Shown: positions 49,059-62,511 of the stretch, piece after piece
How the letters are laid out: each line of letters opens with the position of its first letter
Numbering within the stretch: position 1 is the first letter of the stretch
Assembly: GCA_018697195.1 (NCBI GenBank)
Contig: CM031857.1
Span: 55,979,238-56,043,237 of the forward strand
DNA length: 64,000 nt
Direction of reading: 5' to 3'
DNA from: Certhia americana
Taxonomy: Eukaryota > Chordata > Aves > Passeriformes > Certhiidae
Made by a program: the position numbers and the translations under genes
The notes under the pieces: generated by a model
Databases searched by the model: none
Seen by the model: the letters and a program-made list of their open reading frames with translations, nothing else
Told to the model about the DNA's origin: nothing

Positions 49059-52000
49059 TTATGACGTTTGGATCATGTGTAGTCTTCATTAGCACCTATT
49101 TCACTGCACACATCTGCTCCTGTTGATCCTTGGGTCTTCCAATTTTAACATGGCTTCAAGCCTTACTGCAGGACTTTACCACTTGCCCTTATCTTTACCT
49201 TCCTTAGTGTCATCAACATGGGTGTTAAAAAATGGCAAATACTATGCAGTTTAGGTTCAAGATGTTAGACAATGTTGAGTAGGGATACATTTTTCCTCTA
49301 GATTTTACATGTATCATTTCATACCAGGTCTTTTGTACTACTGTACCTGATACTTTGAGTTTTTCTTATGAACTAATTAAAAAATAATTTTAAAAAATAT
49401 TGGCTATTTCTGGCAGTTTTTCTCTGAACATTAATACTCAGGGTGAATATTTCACTGTCTCCTTTATGTTATTATTTTCAATGAAAGAGAAGCTGCCAAA
49501 ATTAAGGGAGGGAAGTATGTGAGTTTGAGGGAATGGTAAATTCTTTAAAATTGGCATGCTGGTAGCTGATCTTCAACATGTGATTTCATGGGAAACAAAA
49601 ACAGGGACTGGTCTTGAATGAATATATTGTTGAGGGATGGTGAACAAGCTGGTGTGGTTTATATAAATTGCCTTGCTAACCTTGTGGTCACAGCAGTGGT
49701 TATGATATAAAACCTTTTTTACTTGCAGGATTACCATATTTTGCAGTGCCGTCTTTCTGTTTCAATAGGCAAAATTTCACTTATTGGTGAATTTGATTGT
49801 GGATCTGAAGGAACCAATTTTCTGTTCCTTTTGAGATGGAAACTCATCTTGCTGGACGTCTATTTACGACCTCTTGACAATGCTTATATTTCATTTAGGA
49901 AATCGTTTTCATTACTACAGTTTGCTCAACCAAAAACCTCCAGGCACTTCATTCAACTTTAGGATAAATGCATAAATTGATGGAGCGCAATGATTTAGGA
50001 TTAATTTAGCCTTCTGCTGTTTTGATGTCTGTTTTTTCCCATCTATCACACTTGTGATTGAAGTAGCCATGGTGGAGGAGTCAAAAAAGGCATATGAAAT
50101 GCCCTAGTCATCCATCTATGAAAGAGGGGTCTGAGAACTTCTTCCATGAAACTTCTGATTATTGTGAAGCCATAACTGGTCTCATAAATATAACAGGATC
50201 TCCTTGGTGTCTGGTCCCTTAAGCATGGTGTGAAATCCACCTTGAGATTAAAAGCAAACAGTCTGAACCAGAGAATTTTTCAGGCAGGTATTTTTTGAAT
50301 AGTTAAAAGACAATAAACCTAGTACTGTTACTATATTGAGTAACAGCCTTCCCTTTGTCAAATGAAAAACGTGCTTCACAACTGCAATCTTCTTTGCAGT
50401 TGTTCTGCCAAAACTGCTAATAAATGAAATCCTTATTGCTAGGCATATTTATGAAATATTTGTTTCATTTCTGAGCTACATGACTTTTTTTTAGTACATT
50501 TACAGAATTAACATGCTTCTGTTGCATATTTATAAATCTTAAATATCGTTAACTTTGAATCACAGAATTAAGTGGTGACTCTGATTATTCTTTTATTGTG
50601 AGAATGGAATAGGCATCTGTTCATTGAGTTAACAAGATAACATCTGGTGCGGAGGGTGCCAAACAGCCAGCTATTCTGCAAATTGCGTGCCAGAAGATGA
50701 CTTTTAAAGCAAAGTCTGTGCTGCAAAGACAATGGTGCAATGCCTGGACAGAATTCAGAGGACTTGTGCTGCAAGGGGATTTCAGCTGTGGTGTCAGCAG
50801 GCAGGAGAAATGCTCCACTCACATCTCTTGCAGTACAAACAGGGTTAGAGTACCTGCTATTCTTTAGGCTCTTCTTGTAAATATTATTAAAGTGGTTGAG
50901 ACTGCACTGATTCTCTGACACATTCAGGTGACTGCTACATCCACCCCACTGTTAGGGGTATCAGTGGGAGAACTTGTCTACTTACACCCTGTTTGCACGA
51001 GGGGTGGCCCTAGCTCAGGGAGGCTGGGGAGACTGAGTCTTTGTGTCTGCTGTGCTCCCCTCTCAGTTCACCACAGGGTGTGCTCTTTCTAGCAACTTGG
51101 ATCTAAGTGTGTCCCGTCTGAGCAGGTCTACAGTAACAATGCAGCATGAATAATTTACACATACTTATTTTATGAGAAAAGAACTGATGTAGCCAACTAA
51201 CAAATCCATGTGATCTGCTGATGAACAGTTTTCTTACAGATGTGAGTATATCATGTAATGAAAACCTTGCAAGAACTGAAGCAACAGCAAATCATAAAGC
51301 AATTAGATACAGTAAAACAAGGAGTGCCATGTAAAAGCCTACAGAATTAGAAGCAGTGTAAACACAGTCCCTCCAGATGGACAGTGCAGACCTACTTTAA
51401 GCCTTATCATGGCCCCATTAATATTAGTATAAACTTCAATTTAATGTATTTTATTTGTCTTCAGATTATTTGAAATAATCTCTTGTACTTAAAAATTTTC
51501 CCCTCTCTTCTGCCATGTCATTTGTCTTTCTTTACCTAGTTAAGCTCTTCAGAAAAAAACATCTTTGTTTCTTTTAATGATCTGAAGCAGAATTCTTGAG
51601 TTTGTACTGCTTATTCTTGAAGCACTCTTTTCTGGCTCAGAGAGGTTTTATGTAATTCGTGTTGCTACAGTGTTGGAAAATATTATTGGGCAAGGAAAGA
51701 GACGTTTTGGTTGTATTAGAGCATTAAAAAATTGCTTTCACACTGCATCTTTGAAAAAAATAATGTATTTCTAACAATGCTGCATGGAATCTCAGCTGGA
51801 GGTGACTGTATAGCAGTATGTACCTCATGTTAGATCTAAATTTAATCCGACTGTAGGCAACCAAAATCAGACGCAGCATTAGTTGTATAAGCTGAATATA
51901 AACGCAGTCACTTTGCTGAGACAATCTCTAACAAAATACTTCTTTCCTATTCAATTTTCAGGTTGTTATGTTGCTCTAAGGGACTGATGACAAGTGATCA

Positions 52001-54414
52001 TGCTGTTTTGATGGGGGTTCCTGATTGACATCAGATTTCATTAGTGGCATTAGTATTGAAGAAAAGGGTCACAGGTTGGTTACGGTTCATTCTACCTGCC
52101 TGTCTCACTCAGCAGCAACCAGGAAATGTCCAGTAATTTTCTGGTGTTATGCTTCTTTTAACATTTTAATATTTCAGATGGGTAAAGTGCAAGTTAATCA
52201 TGTTTATGCATTAATGAAAGGTACATAAAGCGTTTCAGTTAGTCAGTTGAATGAAATGATTTCAGAGATGTGGTAATAACCTGAAGTGATGTTTTGAATA
52301 TACTTCATATAAATTAGATCCATTAGATGGGACAAAAGTGATGTTTTCTAGGCATCCAGTAATTGTCATGTTCACTAATTCCTGCAGCCACTCTGAGCAG
52401 ATACTGGTAGCTTTCCTTCATCGTCCAAAGTTTTTCCATGTGGTATGTATGAATTGTGTCCTTGTGAGTTACTACTCCATCTACTCCAATTTTCCCTTCC
52501 CAGTCAAGACCTCCATAGATTGAAAAAATATAACTCCAAAGCCTCAAGGACTGCTCAGCTCCTTTGAGATGATGATGTTTTAATTGCCTGCATGGATTTC
52601 TGACCATCAGGTGCACAGAGATGAGAGATCTTCTCCCATTACTGTTTCTACTTGCTCTGTCTCAGTGCAGAGCCATTTTCAGGCTTATAGGTGGTTGCAG
52701 GGAAAAAACTGAACAAATTAATTTTTTCTGCCCTCTTGGCATGCCTCTAATGGTAGAGAAGAAAGTATGTATTACCCTGTCTTCTGTAATTTGCATCAGA
52801 ATGACACATGTTGAATGTTGGACCATGCAATCAGGCATTGCATCCATAAACAAAACAGGCAGTAGAAGGACTAAAGGGAAGGGGTTAGCCCAGAGGAAGA
52901 GCCATTTAATTCTGTGGTGGATTTTGAACTGCATTTTTGTGGAAAATTAAGGGCATAATCAGTTCAAATAATGTAAGCTAATCTTTATCTGTCATAGCAG
53001 TCTTCTTCCCCCAAATTAGTGTTAAACCCCATCCATAGTAACTAATGCTATCATCTGTCATAAATATTTGGACTCTTGTTCTTCCTCAATAAATGATGAT
53101 TGCATTAAGTAAATATTTAGCAATTAGATAGCATATCTATTTTGGCTTTCTTCTCCACTTGTGTCTTTGAGCATGCCACAAAAAGACTCAAAACTCTCTT
53201 TGGCTCCCCCATGCCTTCCACTTATTACTGTGTAAATATGCAGTTGAAATTTCCTGTTGTATATTTCTAAACTCAGCAGTGAAAAGGCAGTTTAAAAGCC
53301 AAGCTATGCAGCTTAGGAAGGATAAAAGAAATGAGGAACAAAACCACTCTATAGCTCCAGTATAAAAGTGGCTACACAGCGGAACAGGATAGTTGCGCTT
53401 TGCAAGTCAGATTTTCTTCACTTCTATCAGCAGACCTAGAGGAAAGGAAAAAAATCTAATATGATCCTAACATGCTGGAATTTTGGATGGTCATTAAAGA
53501 TTGCAGGGTCTGTTTTAAGGGGTGAGAAGTGCTTTGTCTTTCTTTGTTTATATTCTTCGGTGCAGAACTGAAGACACGAAAACATTCTGTTTGTCATGTA
53601 CATCTTTAGTGTGTCCATTATTGCAGGCAGAAAAGCCTCCATGTTCCTGCATCTTAAAAGGTTCAGGCACAAGGTGAATAAATATGTGCTTGAAAGTATA
53701 TTACAAAAGATCATAAATTTTGGTTTAAATGTAAAAAAATTATATTCCCTTTTGTCATCTGAGAGCAACAAAGCTTACTTACCTAGTCATTGTTTTATTT
53801 AAATCTAGATTAGCAGCAGCTCTGACCTATTTTAACCTCTACCCTCAATGATATATCTTGTTCTGTAAGAGGTGTTTTCTCTCTCCACTGAGAACTCTTT
53901 TTGTTCCTAAACAAAGACCTGAAAAGGTCACATTGGAACTCTGAGTTCCAGGTAATTCAAATGTAAGCCTAAGTTAAAAAATGATGTGTCTGCAGCTTGC
54001 CAAATGCTATTAGAATCTAGAGTGTTAGTTTAGATTCAAGTCGAATAGAACAGTATCCATTGGGAAATTATGCTTTCCTGAGAAGCATGTATGGATTTTT
54101 TCTTTCTGTATACCTTTCCAATAAATATTATGATAGCAAGATTCTGTTTCCCATGAATTCTTTATTTAGGTTAAGTATTATGTGTGAACTCTGATTTCAT
54201 GGTTTAGTCCTGATCAAAGTAGCTTTTTTTTTTTTTTTATTTTTTATTTATCTGATAGAGAATTGTATTAAAACACTCAGCAAACTCACATGGCAGTCCA
54301 AAAACTAAACGTGATTTGTAGTAACACAAGTCCAGTTATATAGTAAAGAATAGAAATGAAAATACTTGAAACCACAAGGGAGGAAGAATTTTGGTTTTAC
54401 TGTTCAGATCCACA
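48621..54414. other. Unique non-coding stretch
   Basis: No gene is recognised. It includes a 26-base A run (49033-49058). The most protein-like frame is at 52323-52616 (minus, 97 codons), discussed in the findings. Overlapping frames of 109 and 90 codons lie at 52621-52950 on opposite strands and argue for chance. A 15-base T run lies at 54224-54238. Confidence 0.5.
49033..49058 (+). repeat. Poly(A) run of 26
   Basis: The longest uninterrupted homopolymer in the window. The upstream 400 bp show no recognisable gene copy, SINE body or close AATAAA signal. Confidence 0.9.
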
Positions 54415-54770
54415 GTTGCGAGCTGGAGGCACAAAAGTGAAGTTCATGGGTTGGGGTAAGAAAAGTTTACTGGAAACAGCAATGAGATAAGAAAATGAAC
54501 AGTAATGGCAACTATATTAATAACAGAATTGTATAAAAGAGGGAGTGATTTACATGCAAAATGCTCCTGCAGACCCTGGGTGACAACGAACAAAGGCAAA
54601 TGGCTTCCCCCTCCTGCCACATTTCCTCCACTGAAACCCTTGCTCTTCTTCCAGGCAGCCAGAGAATCTCTTACTCCCACCCTGGCAGCGATGTGAAATG
54701 GTACAGAATAACCTCCTGGCCCTGGCCCCTCAGCCACACCCCTCTCTCTTTTTTGCAAAATTAAACTTCA
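54415..54770 (-). mobile_element. Partial LTR, same family group as the 3 kb LTR
   Basis: The segment shares with 3230-3440 the runs TTTACTGGAAACA and AATGAGATAAGAAAATGA, a following 'aacagtaatggcaac...ttaataacagaattgtataaaagag' stretch, and near its right side TGGTACAGAATAACCTCCTGG / GCAAAATTAA. Reading is on the - strand. Its first bases are missing or replaced after GCAAAATTAA (about 54765), where the 3 kb copy goes on. The left part beyond the TTCATGGGTTGGGG run is unclear, so this is a truncated LTR. The 104-codon frame (54444-54758, minus) shares its C-terminal residues with a frame in the 3 kb copy because both lie in the LTR. Confidence 0.8.
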
Positions 54771-57159
54771 TGTTCCTTGTTATGTTTCTGAAGTCCGGTG
54801 CACACCTGTTCATTCCTAAGAGGCTTTGATCAGCATAGATCTGTCTCCTTCTGTGGGATACATGGATGCATAACTTCTCATAGGCTGTGGTCCATCCTGG
54901 TCTTTGCAAGTTGATCGCCCATCCTTCAGTCTGACAGTTTCTGGACAGAGTGTATTAGTATTAGACAAAGCTAATAGAGGACTGAAAATCACATCCAAAT
55001 AAAGGTGACTGACATCAATTGTAGGTTTGAGAGGCTTGGAGTTTTGGTCCATACAGACTTTGCAATGTCAGTTGCAGAAGGGCTCCCTATGCCTAGTGCC
55101 ATCCATCTGAACATGCTGGCATTCAGAGCATGAATGAAATCCTTCTTGTTTATTTTTCACTCAAAACAAAAAATAAACATGTAAGTTTTAAAACTATTAG
55201 AACACAATGGAGAATGCTGTTGCTAAGCATCACTTAAAAGGCCATTCTTCTCTGAAAAGTGTTGGTAAATACAGTGCTATTTGACTCAGGAGATCTAATC
55301 CCAGAGTGTATTCAGAATGCTGTCTTCAAATGCTAACAATAAAAATAAAGGGATTTTTTTCCTCCCCTTATATTTTACTTGTGTTATAGCACAGTGGAGT
55401 AAATATCTCTAAACACGAGCTATTCCGTTTCACCTGTCAATAGGGTGGTTCTGAATGTTCTGCTTACAAACCCCAAGTCATCTCCTGTGTTGTGTGCCAA
55501 TGCCCTGCAAGGCAGGAGGAAGGATGAGGCTGGAAAGGACACCAGTGGGCAAACTGGACTCACACAATTGCTGTTTACTGTTAGAACCTCCAGAAGTTTT
55601 TCAACCAATCTAGAAAATGTTAATTTTATGAACTGGAGATATTTCACCTATAAGACATGGAGTTTGAGCATCATTAGGAGCAGTGCTCCTCAGTCCAACT
55701 GAGATCATCAATTCTGTTGGGAGTTTGGGCTATAGTGCCGTAATCTGCAGCAGGATTTCCACATTTCCTGCACAAGAAGTGGAGAATCGAGGAACTCAGA
55801 TATGTATCATGCTTTTTGACTCCATGACAGAGACCTGGAGGCCAAGAAGAACCCACCTTTTTCCAAAGCTCTCCTGATAAGGCTAGACTGAATCACATAC
55901 ATCCCAGGAAACTGAAGATTTCTAGGGGCAGGCAAGGAAGAATGATTCCATTTTCAAGATGCAGATGCATAAATTCCTGAATTGCCCAGTGATGTTGTCC
56001 TAATCAAAACATGGTACATGCTACCACTAATACAAGAAGCTTGAAAAGTTTTTAACCCAGTTTGTGTTAAAGGGGATAAATAAAGGCTTCCTCAACAGGA
56101 AGAAATGTCAATAGAAAAAGTAAAGAGAATTCTGAACTGAAGCCAGTTGGCAGGAAAGAACCAATTGCACTGTAATCTTCAAATAAAGATATTGAACCAT
56201 GCTTAATAGTGAAATATGATTTTATTAATTGGGACTCCCTGTCAAAATCCATTGAAATACTGCTTGAGTACTGAGAGAAAAGTTCATGTCCCTTGCCGCT
56301 AAGGTCACATTGTAGCTGGAACATCCCTGTGGGCATCCTGGAACACAGCAGCACAGCCCCAGGCTTGAGCCACATCCATTGCAATGCACAGATCCTCTCG
56401 GTTTTAGTCCTCTGAAACCCCTGAAGGTTTGCACAACTGTCAATTTTTTGCCTTACAGATTGTTCAGTGATATGCAAGTGAGTGACTGAAACACATCTCA
56501 CTCATCTCAGGGCAGCCTTCAGGTTTTTGGGGATGTGTATATACCTGCTCTCTTGCAGAAACATTATACACCAGAAGTTTAAAAAATCTCATTATCATTT
56601 TTACAGGGCAGCAGACCTAATGTCATCCATCCCCTATGGCTTCCAAGCATCAGATTTGACTGCTCATCTAAATACAAAGATGAGCTCTGCCATCTTACAT
56701 TTATCTCTTCCCCAGCCCATGTTGCCCTTTTACTCTTAATGTCAAATCTTTCTTGAAAATATATCTGTCATTGTGTGGTGCTTCTTGTTCAAAAGCTTTC
56801 CTGGCACTCTGAAGTTTTGCAGCATGTCCCCAACCTCTCTTAACAAATGCGTAAATTTGGCAACTGAAGAATGTAAGACAAAGTAGCTTTTTTCATGATG
56901 CAAAATATGCTGTAAGTTGGCTGGTACAAGCCCAGAATGAATGCAGACATTTGGTAAGGTATAAGCCTGCTTGAGTAGTTGCCCTCAGAAATGTGCGTGG
57001 TGGAAACAAATTGATTGAAATAGTGGAGTTGTTCTATTTACCAGTTAGTATCTTACTGTATTAGAGAGAGAAGTGCAGTGGGGCCCAACTGCAGCGCTGA
57101 CACAATTTAAATAGCGTTTCTAGCAGGGATTTATTGCTGGGAAGCAGCAAGCTCTAGGT

Positions 57160-57195
57160 GGGTGTGTGTATGTGTATGTGTATGCATATGTGCAC
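57160..57195 (+). repeat. TG/TA microsatellite
   Basis: GGTGTGTGTATGTGTATGTG followed by TATGCATATGTGCAC: a short, impure TG-type dinucleotide repeat. Confidence 0.8.
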
Positions 57196-57883
57196 AAACA
57201 TGCAGAATTCTCCCTTGCTTGCAGAGCAGGTGCAGTTCTTTCACCCTGCACACATGAATCCTCAGTGGCCTCTTGGTTCAATTCTGCGCTGAGCTGGAGC
57301 TGGATGATGCTCACATTTTGTGTGGATGGTGTGGCTAACCCAGCTTTGTGCACTGCAGTTTGGAAACAAAAGCATGAAGGACTTCACTGCAGTGGGCAGT
57401 GCTTGTCCCAAGACCCTGGCACAGTAACTGAGGAGTCAGTCACACAGTATTTCTTTAGGAACTGCAGCTGCTGAACAAGTAACTATTTTACTGTCAGCTG
57501 CGTCAAGGAAATCAGTTTTCTTACGTTTTAAATCTTGCCTCCATGCTTTCCCTTAATGCTTTTGAAGAACTGTGATCCTCCTCACTTGTTGTAGCCTGAC
57601 AAGATGTGTATAAGCAAAAGGGCAAATGTGGAACACAGTACTGTGATGAATTTTGTTTCAGCTGCTTTTCAGATGGAACTTGTAAATCAGATAAATTTTG
57701 TCTGCAAACAAAGAAACTATAAAGTAGTCACAGATCTTTCTTTTTAAGCACAGTGTAAATAAGAGTATTCATAAAACTTTTATGGACTGTGTCTGTACCT
57801 TTTTTTGCAATGTTATAGAAAAAAATTAATAACTCCCTTCTACCATCAAAGAAAAAATAGAATTTTGCCCTACTTTCACAGTG

Positions 57884-57897
57884 AAAAAAAAAAAAAA
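57884..57897. repeat. Poly(A) run of 14
   Basis: A homopolymer in unique sequence. It explains the Phe-rich frame on the - strand at 57728-57919. Confidence 0.85.
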
Positions 57898-59184
57898 TTC
57901 TAAGTGTATTTCTATACATGCATCACTATACAACTCCTGGTAGCCTGTAAAAATAAAAGTTGACTCTTCCATCACCATGTGATTAGTTAGACTAGTATCA
58001 GAGAAAATATGAAAATCTTAGCCATATATCACACATATAGTGACTATAGTTCAGTGACACACAAGATCCTTTTCTCCTGTGACTACCTTTTCTGTAGGTG
58101 CACCATGTTTGCATAGCCATAAATTAGCACAATGAAGCCTTATGGTACTCAAATTTGTTCACCATAGGGACTAGCATTTTTAAAATTTTGAATGTATTTC
58201 AGCTTTTATCCTGCAAGATTTTATGGAATCTCACTGAATCGTTTGTAGTTAAGAATTTGACAGTGGTTAGATTGGAACATGACTTCTGCAAATTTGTAAC
58301 AATAATTTATGTACGTGTAACAGAGTATCAGATACCTGCAGTTACTGCTTCTGTTATCATAAATGGAAGTAAGAGCAGTTTCTAAGTGAATACAAGTTGG
58401 ATACTTCAATCAGAATTAAAAAGATAATATTAAACTGGAAAAAGCCATTTTCTACAATCTGATGGAGGTGTCCTTAATGTTCTTTAGGTGTTCACAAGCA
58501 GTAGCTGAGTATGTAGTTGTGTTTAGTACCTGATTCATCTTCAGCTAAGCAGAAGATTTGCTGTGAACTAAAATTAAAGATATTATATCAGAAAATTTAA
58601 AGTATTTCCAGTTGGTAGGGTTCTTTCACTTCTTGTCAGAGCAAAGACTTCTGCCACAGAGCTTAAAAACATACAATGAATTATGAAATAAAACTTCCAT
58701 CAGTCAGACCAGCACTCTCTAAACATACTCATATTGTGTGTAAATTGTGCACAGTTTTCAGGCTATCCTTTATGGCAGCTCTTTGCAGAGGTCTTGCAGC
58801 AAGAGAAGCCATGAGGGTGCCGTTCAGCAGAAACAAAGGAATGTCTCTTTTCAGTTTAGCGTTGTACAGAGTTCTCTGCTTGAAATGGCAAGTCTCAAAA
58901 AAACGTGCAATGCAAAAGTAAATGGTGGGTAAAAAGCTCCTTCATAAGTCTGTCTGTAAGTGTCCCACCTGTAGCTGTCTCAGCAGATAACAATGGCTGA
59001 AAAAAGAAGTAAGAGATCTTCTTCATTCAGAAGGTAAAGACTGAGAACATTCAGTGTTTGTATGTCCTTGGAAGTTTAGTAAAATTGCAGAATTGCCAAC
59101 TCAAAACAGCATCCTGGGGATACTCCTATGCTGCTTTTGTTATTTTTGGCATTGAGTTAATGCTGAGGTTTTATACTTCTATCG

Positions 59185-59220
59185 CCTTTCTTTCTTCCTT
59201 GTTTCTTTTCTTTCTTTTCC
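59185..59220 (+). repeat. CT-rich (CTTT) tract
   Basis: A pyrimidine-only run of CTTT-type repeats followed by CCACCCCAG. It resembles a polypyrimidine tract with a splice acceptor AG, but the sequence after it has stops in all three frames within a short distance and no donor that I can defend. Confidence 0.75.
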
Positions 59221-60453
59221 ACCCCAGGCCCCCTTAAGAAGCAGAAAAAACTGTAAATTCTTTAATGATGTCCTTGTAGTACTAAACCACTTCGGAAGCA
59301 CCTTTAAAGCTGTTCCTAAATACCTCAACCTTGCTAAATTACTTAAACACTACATTCTTATCTGTGTATCTGTCAAAGTAGGTAGTCATGGAGGCTTATC
59401 TGTGCATGTTCAATATCCTAAATCTGTCCAAGATAAGGACAACAAGAAAAAAGGAATAGGAAACTGTAAGTTGTATGAAAATGTTAAAAATGTTGAGAAA
59501 AATTTACCTTTATGTAAACCCATTTAGTTTTAGCGATTTTGGCCTCTCTGTTTGCAAGGTTAAGTGGCAGGTGGATTTTGTTTTGCTGACATTTGAACCT
59601 GTCCACTGTAGATGTGTACATCAGTGGTACTTGCCTGAAGGTGGTATAGCTAGACAAGAGAAATAGGCATGTCTAAAGTAGGTCAGATGGACCAGCTGCC
59701 AAAACTCGCCCATTTCTCTCTTGTGCCTGTAAAAACAGTCTCAGATGTTAAATATCTGCTTTGCAAATGTCCAGCGTTCAGCAAGATAAACCACACTCAT
59801 ACCGTCTCTCAGATATTGATTAGCAAAACATATTAAGCAATAGGAGAGATGTTAATTGCTGTTGAGATAGAAAGGTCCTGCTTTAAAAAAAGGCATTGTC
59901 AGATCAGACACGGAAGAAAAAGGATGGAGCAAAGGCAATATTTTGTCTGTTTTTTGGGAAGTAGAGGCATGGTTAAACAGGTTAAACCAGTTTCGATCAT
60001 CTGGAAATTAACCATCCCTGAGGCTAATGGGAAAGCTGAATTTCCCAGGAGATATTTGTCCCAGTTGAGCTTTATCAAATCCATTGACCTATTTTTCAGT
60101 GTCCAGGCTGGGATATTGATTTTTCAGGGTATTTCATAGCACTTTATATGTTCCAGACACAATGGCTAATGATTTCAATCAGCTATAGCTGTGCTCCTGC
60201 CATGTGACCTCCAACCCAGAATGAAGTTGTCTGATTAGAATAGCTCATCCAGCACCCTCAAAATAATTTGTAACTGGCAAATGAAGAAACTGGCTCTCAC
60301 CACTGAAATCCCACTGCCTCTACATATGGCCTTTGTTTTTCTGTAATTCCACCTTCTATTCCCAAAATATCTTCAGCCTCCTGAAACTAAGTAGCTGTGA
60401 GTCCTGCAAGGAAATAATGTCATCTTCATCTACTTTTCACCCTAAACCTAATC

Positions 60454-60500
60454 AATAAATACTATAATAAATACTATAATAAATGTATAATAAATACTAT
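60454..60500 (+). repeat. 12-bp minisatellite, four units, each with AATAAA
   Basis: The unit AATAAATACTAT is present at 60454-60465, 60466-60477 and 60489-60500, with a variant 11-base unit (AATAAATGTAT) at 60478-60488. Each unit begins with the polyadenylation hexamer. This is a small tandem array in AT-rich unique DNA. Confidence 0.9.
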
Positions 60501-61813
60501 ACTGGATGAAGCAAATATTAATGTAGAGACGCATGCCTAATCTGTATCCTATTTAAGGGGGATATAATAAGAAATGCCTAGATTGGGATATTGCTTGCCT
60601 CCTGAGAGTTTGACTTACAAGTCCAATAGCATCTCTTCTTTTAAAACTGCGAAACTAGAAATGGTATCTTACATGCTACCACTCACAGGCTAACTGCTGG
60701 TTAAGATATCTGGGTTCACAGTTCATACCTCTCCTATTTGAGTTAGTTGAACAACTGACGATAATAATAAGCTGTCTGCCCTCTTCGGACACCAGAAATT
60801 AAAGGACTTAGACAGTAATTTTCCTTGTGAATTTCAGAGGTATTTTGTTAAAATGGAGGAATGTGAGAAATAAAGCTGTCTAGGTTCAATTCCACCTTCT
60901 GAAGAGAGATATTGTAACCATTACTTACAGACTAGCTTTACTTTTATACCTTCCAAGCTGATGCTTATTCTGCCACTCGTGTGATTTCTCCCAACACTCC
61001 ATCCCTAATTTTTTTGGCTCTTTTTTTTTCCTGTCTCTTCCTACATCTTTTATTCACCTTTGTATCTTCTCTGTCCACTATTTACTTCTTTGCTCAAAGT
61101 AAAAATGAGTAAGTTTAGTCTATCCTTTTTGAGTCATCTGAAACATAGACACTGACATTTGAGCCAGCCTGTCAGAGCTTCCTTTGTATCCTCTGCAGAG
61201 AAATAAACCTTTCCAGGGAAAGCTCATACCATCATCAAATACAGAGGTAGCATCAGACATGGCTAAAATATAGTGTCTAAGTTCAGTTACCCCTCATGAA
61301 GAACCTCTTTTTTCCATTGAGTGTAAACAGTCTATTTCAGATCCTAATGTTTTCCTTTCTAGGAGGCAAAAGGTAGGGCACATGATTCCTCTCTGGAGCT
61401 TTCTCTTCTCCTATGGCAACAGGACCTGAGTTCAGGGGAAAGAGTGGGCACAAAGAAAAAGATTCTTTGTAGTCTTAGAGCTGGTGCCTGGGGTCAACAG
61501 GAGTGGTCCTGGACTAAGGTCAGTTTAATTTGTGGAAGTACAGTTGGGGGACTGGAGCTTCCTGGGCTGGGCTACACTCAAGTGCAGACTTCATCTGCAG
61601 GAATTTGGTGCTATCAGATGTATGAGGGTGTGTGAATTCTCTGCTGAGGACAGGCAATAACAATTTTGCAGATTACAGGTCTATGCAGATAAATTTGAAT
61701 AGGCACTCTCAAATTCAGCCTTGCTTGACCCTGCTCAGTATGTGTGTTTTCCTGGGGACAGTAGAACATTAAAAAAACCCCAAAAACCCACAGAAAAAAT
61801 ATGCATTAACCAT

Positions 61814-61850
61814 GTTCTCAGAAACAACCCAGTTGATTGTTTCTGAGAAC
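61814..61850. repeat. Perfect 14-bp inverted repeat with 9-nt loop
   Basis: GTTCTCAGAAACAA (61814-61827) and TTGTTTCTGAGAAC (61837-61850) are exact inverse complements around the loop CCCAGTTGA. A transcript of either strand would form a stable hairpin. It is too short for a typical pre-miRNA stem, as pairing does not extend outside the 14 bp. Confidence 0.9.
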
Positions 61851-62484
61851 CAGAAATTAGCACAAGTTGATTTTAATTTTTGATCTTCTGGGAGCAGGAT
61901 GACAGGAGAGGATAGGTGAGGGAGGAGAGCCTGAGGCAGACATCTCAAATAGAAAACTTCAGCCTTCATGGCTGGTGAAGATCTAATTTACAATTACAAA
62001 TCTACAGGATTATTCAATCAAAAATATGCATGATGTTCAAGTTGTTTAAGGTGAAAATTTTATGTATAGTTTTCTTTCATTACCATTTAAGGGGAAAGAA
62101 TAAAATCCATATTTTCAGTTGGGATTGTTTTTGTCAGTCTAAACCTAGCCAGTGTCATAACTTATTTTTCCTGTATTCTTCATATCTCGATGTTCTGGAA
62201 GTTGTTTCTAAGGGGAGACTAGCAGAAATGTCAGGCTTTTCAACCTGCCTCCATTTTCAGTCCAGCCTGCTTTGCTCTTAAAATACCAAACCTTCTGGGA
62301 GCCTCTCTACATGACATGGACTATAAAAGGTATCAATAACAACAGCAGTTCCTGCTGCGGAAGGGACTGTAATTGCAAATGCCTAGGATCTGGAGCTTCA
62401 TTATAGAGAAGGCAAATATGCTGCAGTTCTCTTGGGTACATTCTGTCTTTCCCTAACAAATCACCACTTCAAGAGTGAGCTTTC

Positions 62485-62511
62485 TTTTTATTTATTTACT
62501 TATTTATTTAA
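62485..62511 (+). repeat. (TTTA)n-type microsatellite
   Basis: A run of TTTA units with one TTAC variant. It is AT-rich simple sequence. Confidence 0.8.

Noticed and set aside
54444..54758. 104-codon minus-strand frame similar at its C-terminus to a frame at 3227-3460
   Set aside because: The similarity arises because both frames lie in copies of the same LTR, which is non-coding there.
59185..59260. Splice acceptor (polypyrimidine tract plus CAG) of an exon
   Set aside because: The tract is a CTTT simple repeat and the downstream sequence meets stops quickly with no convincing donor.
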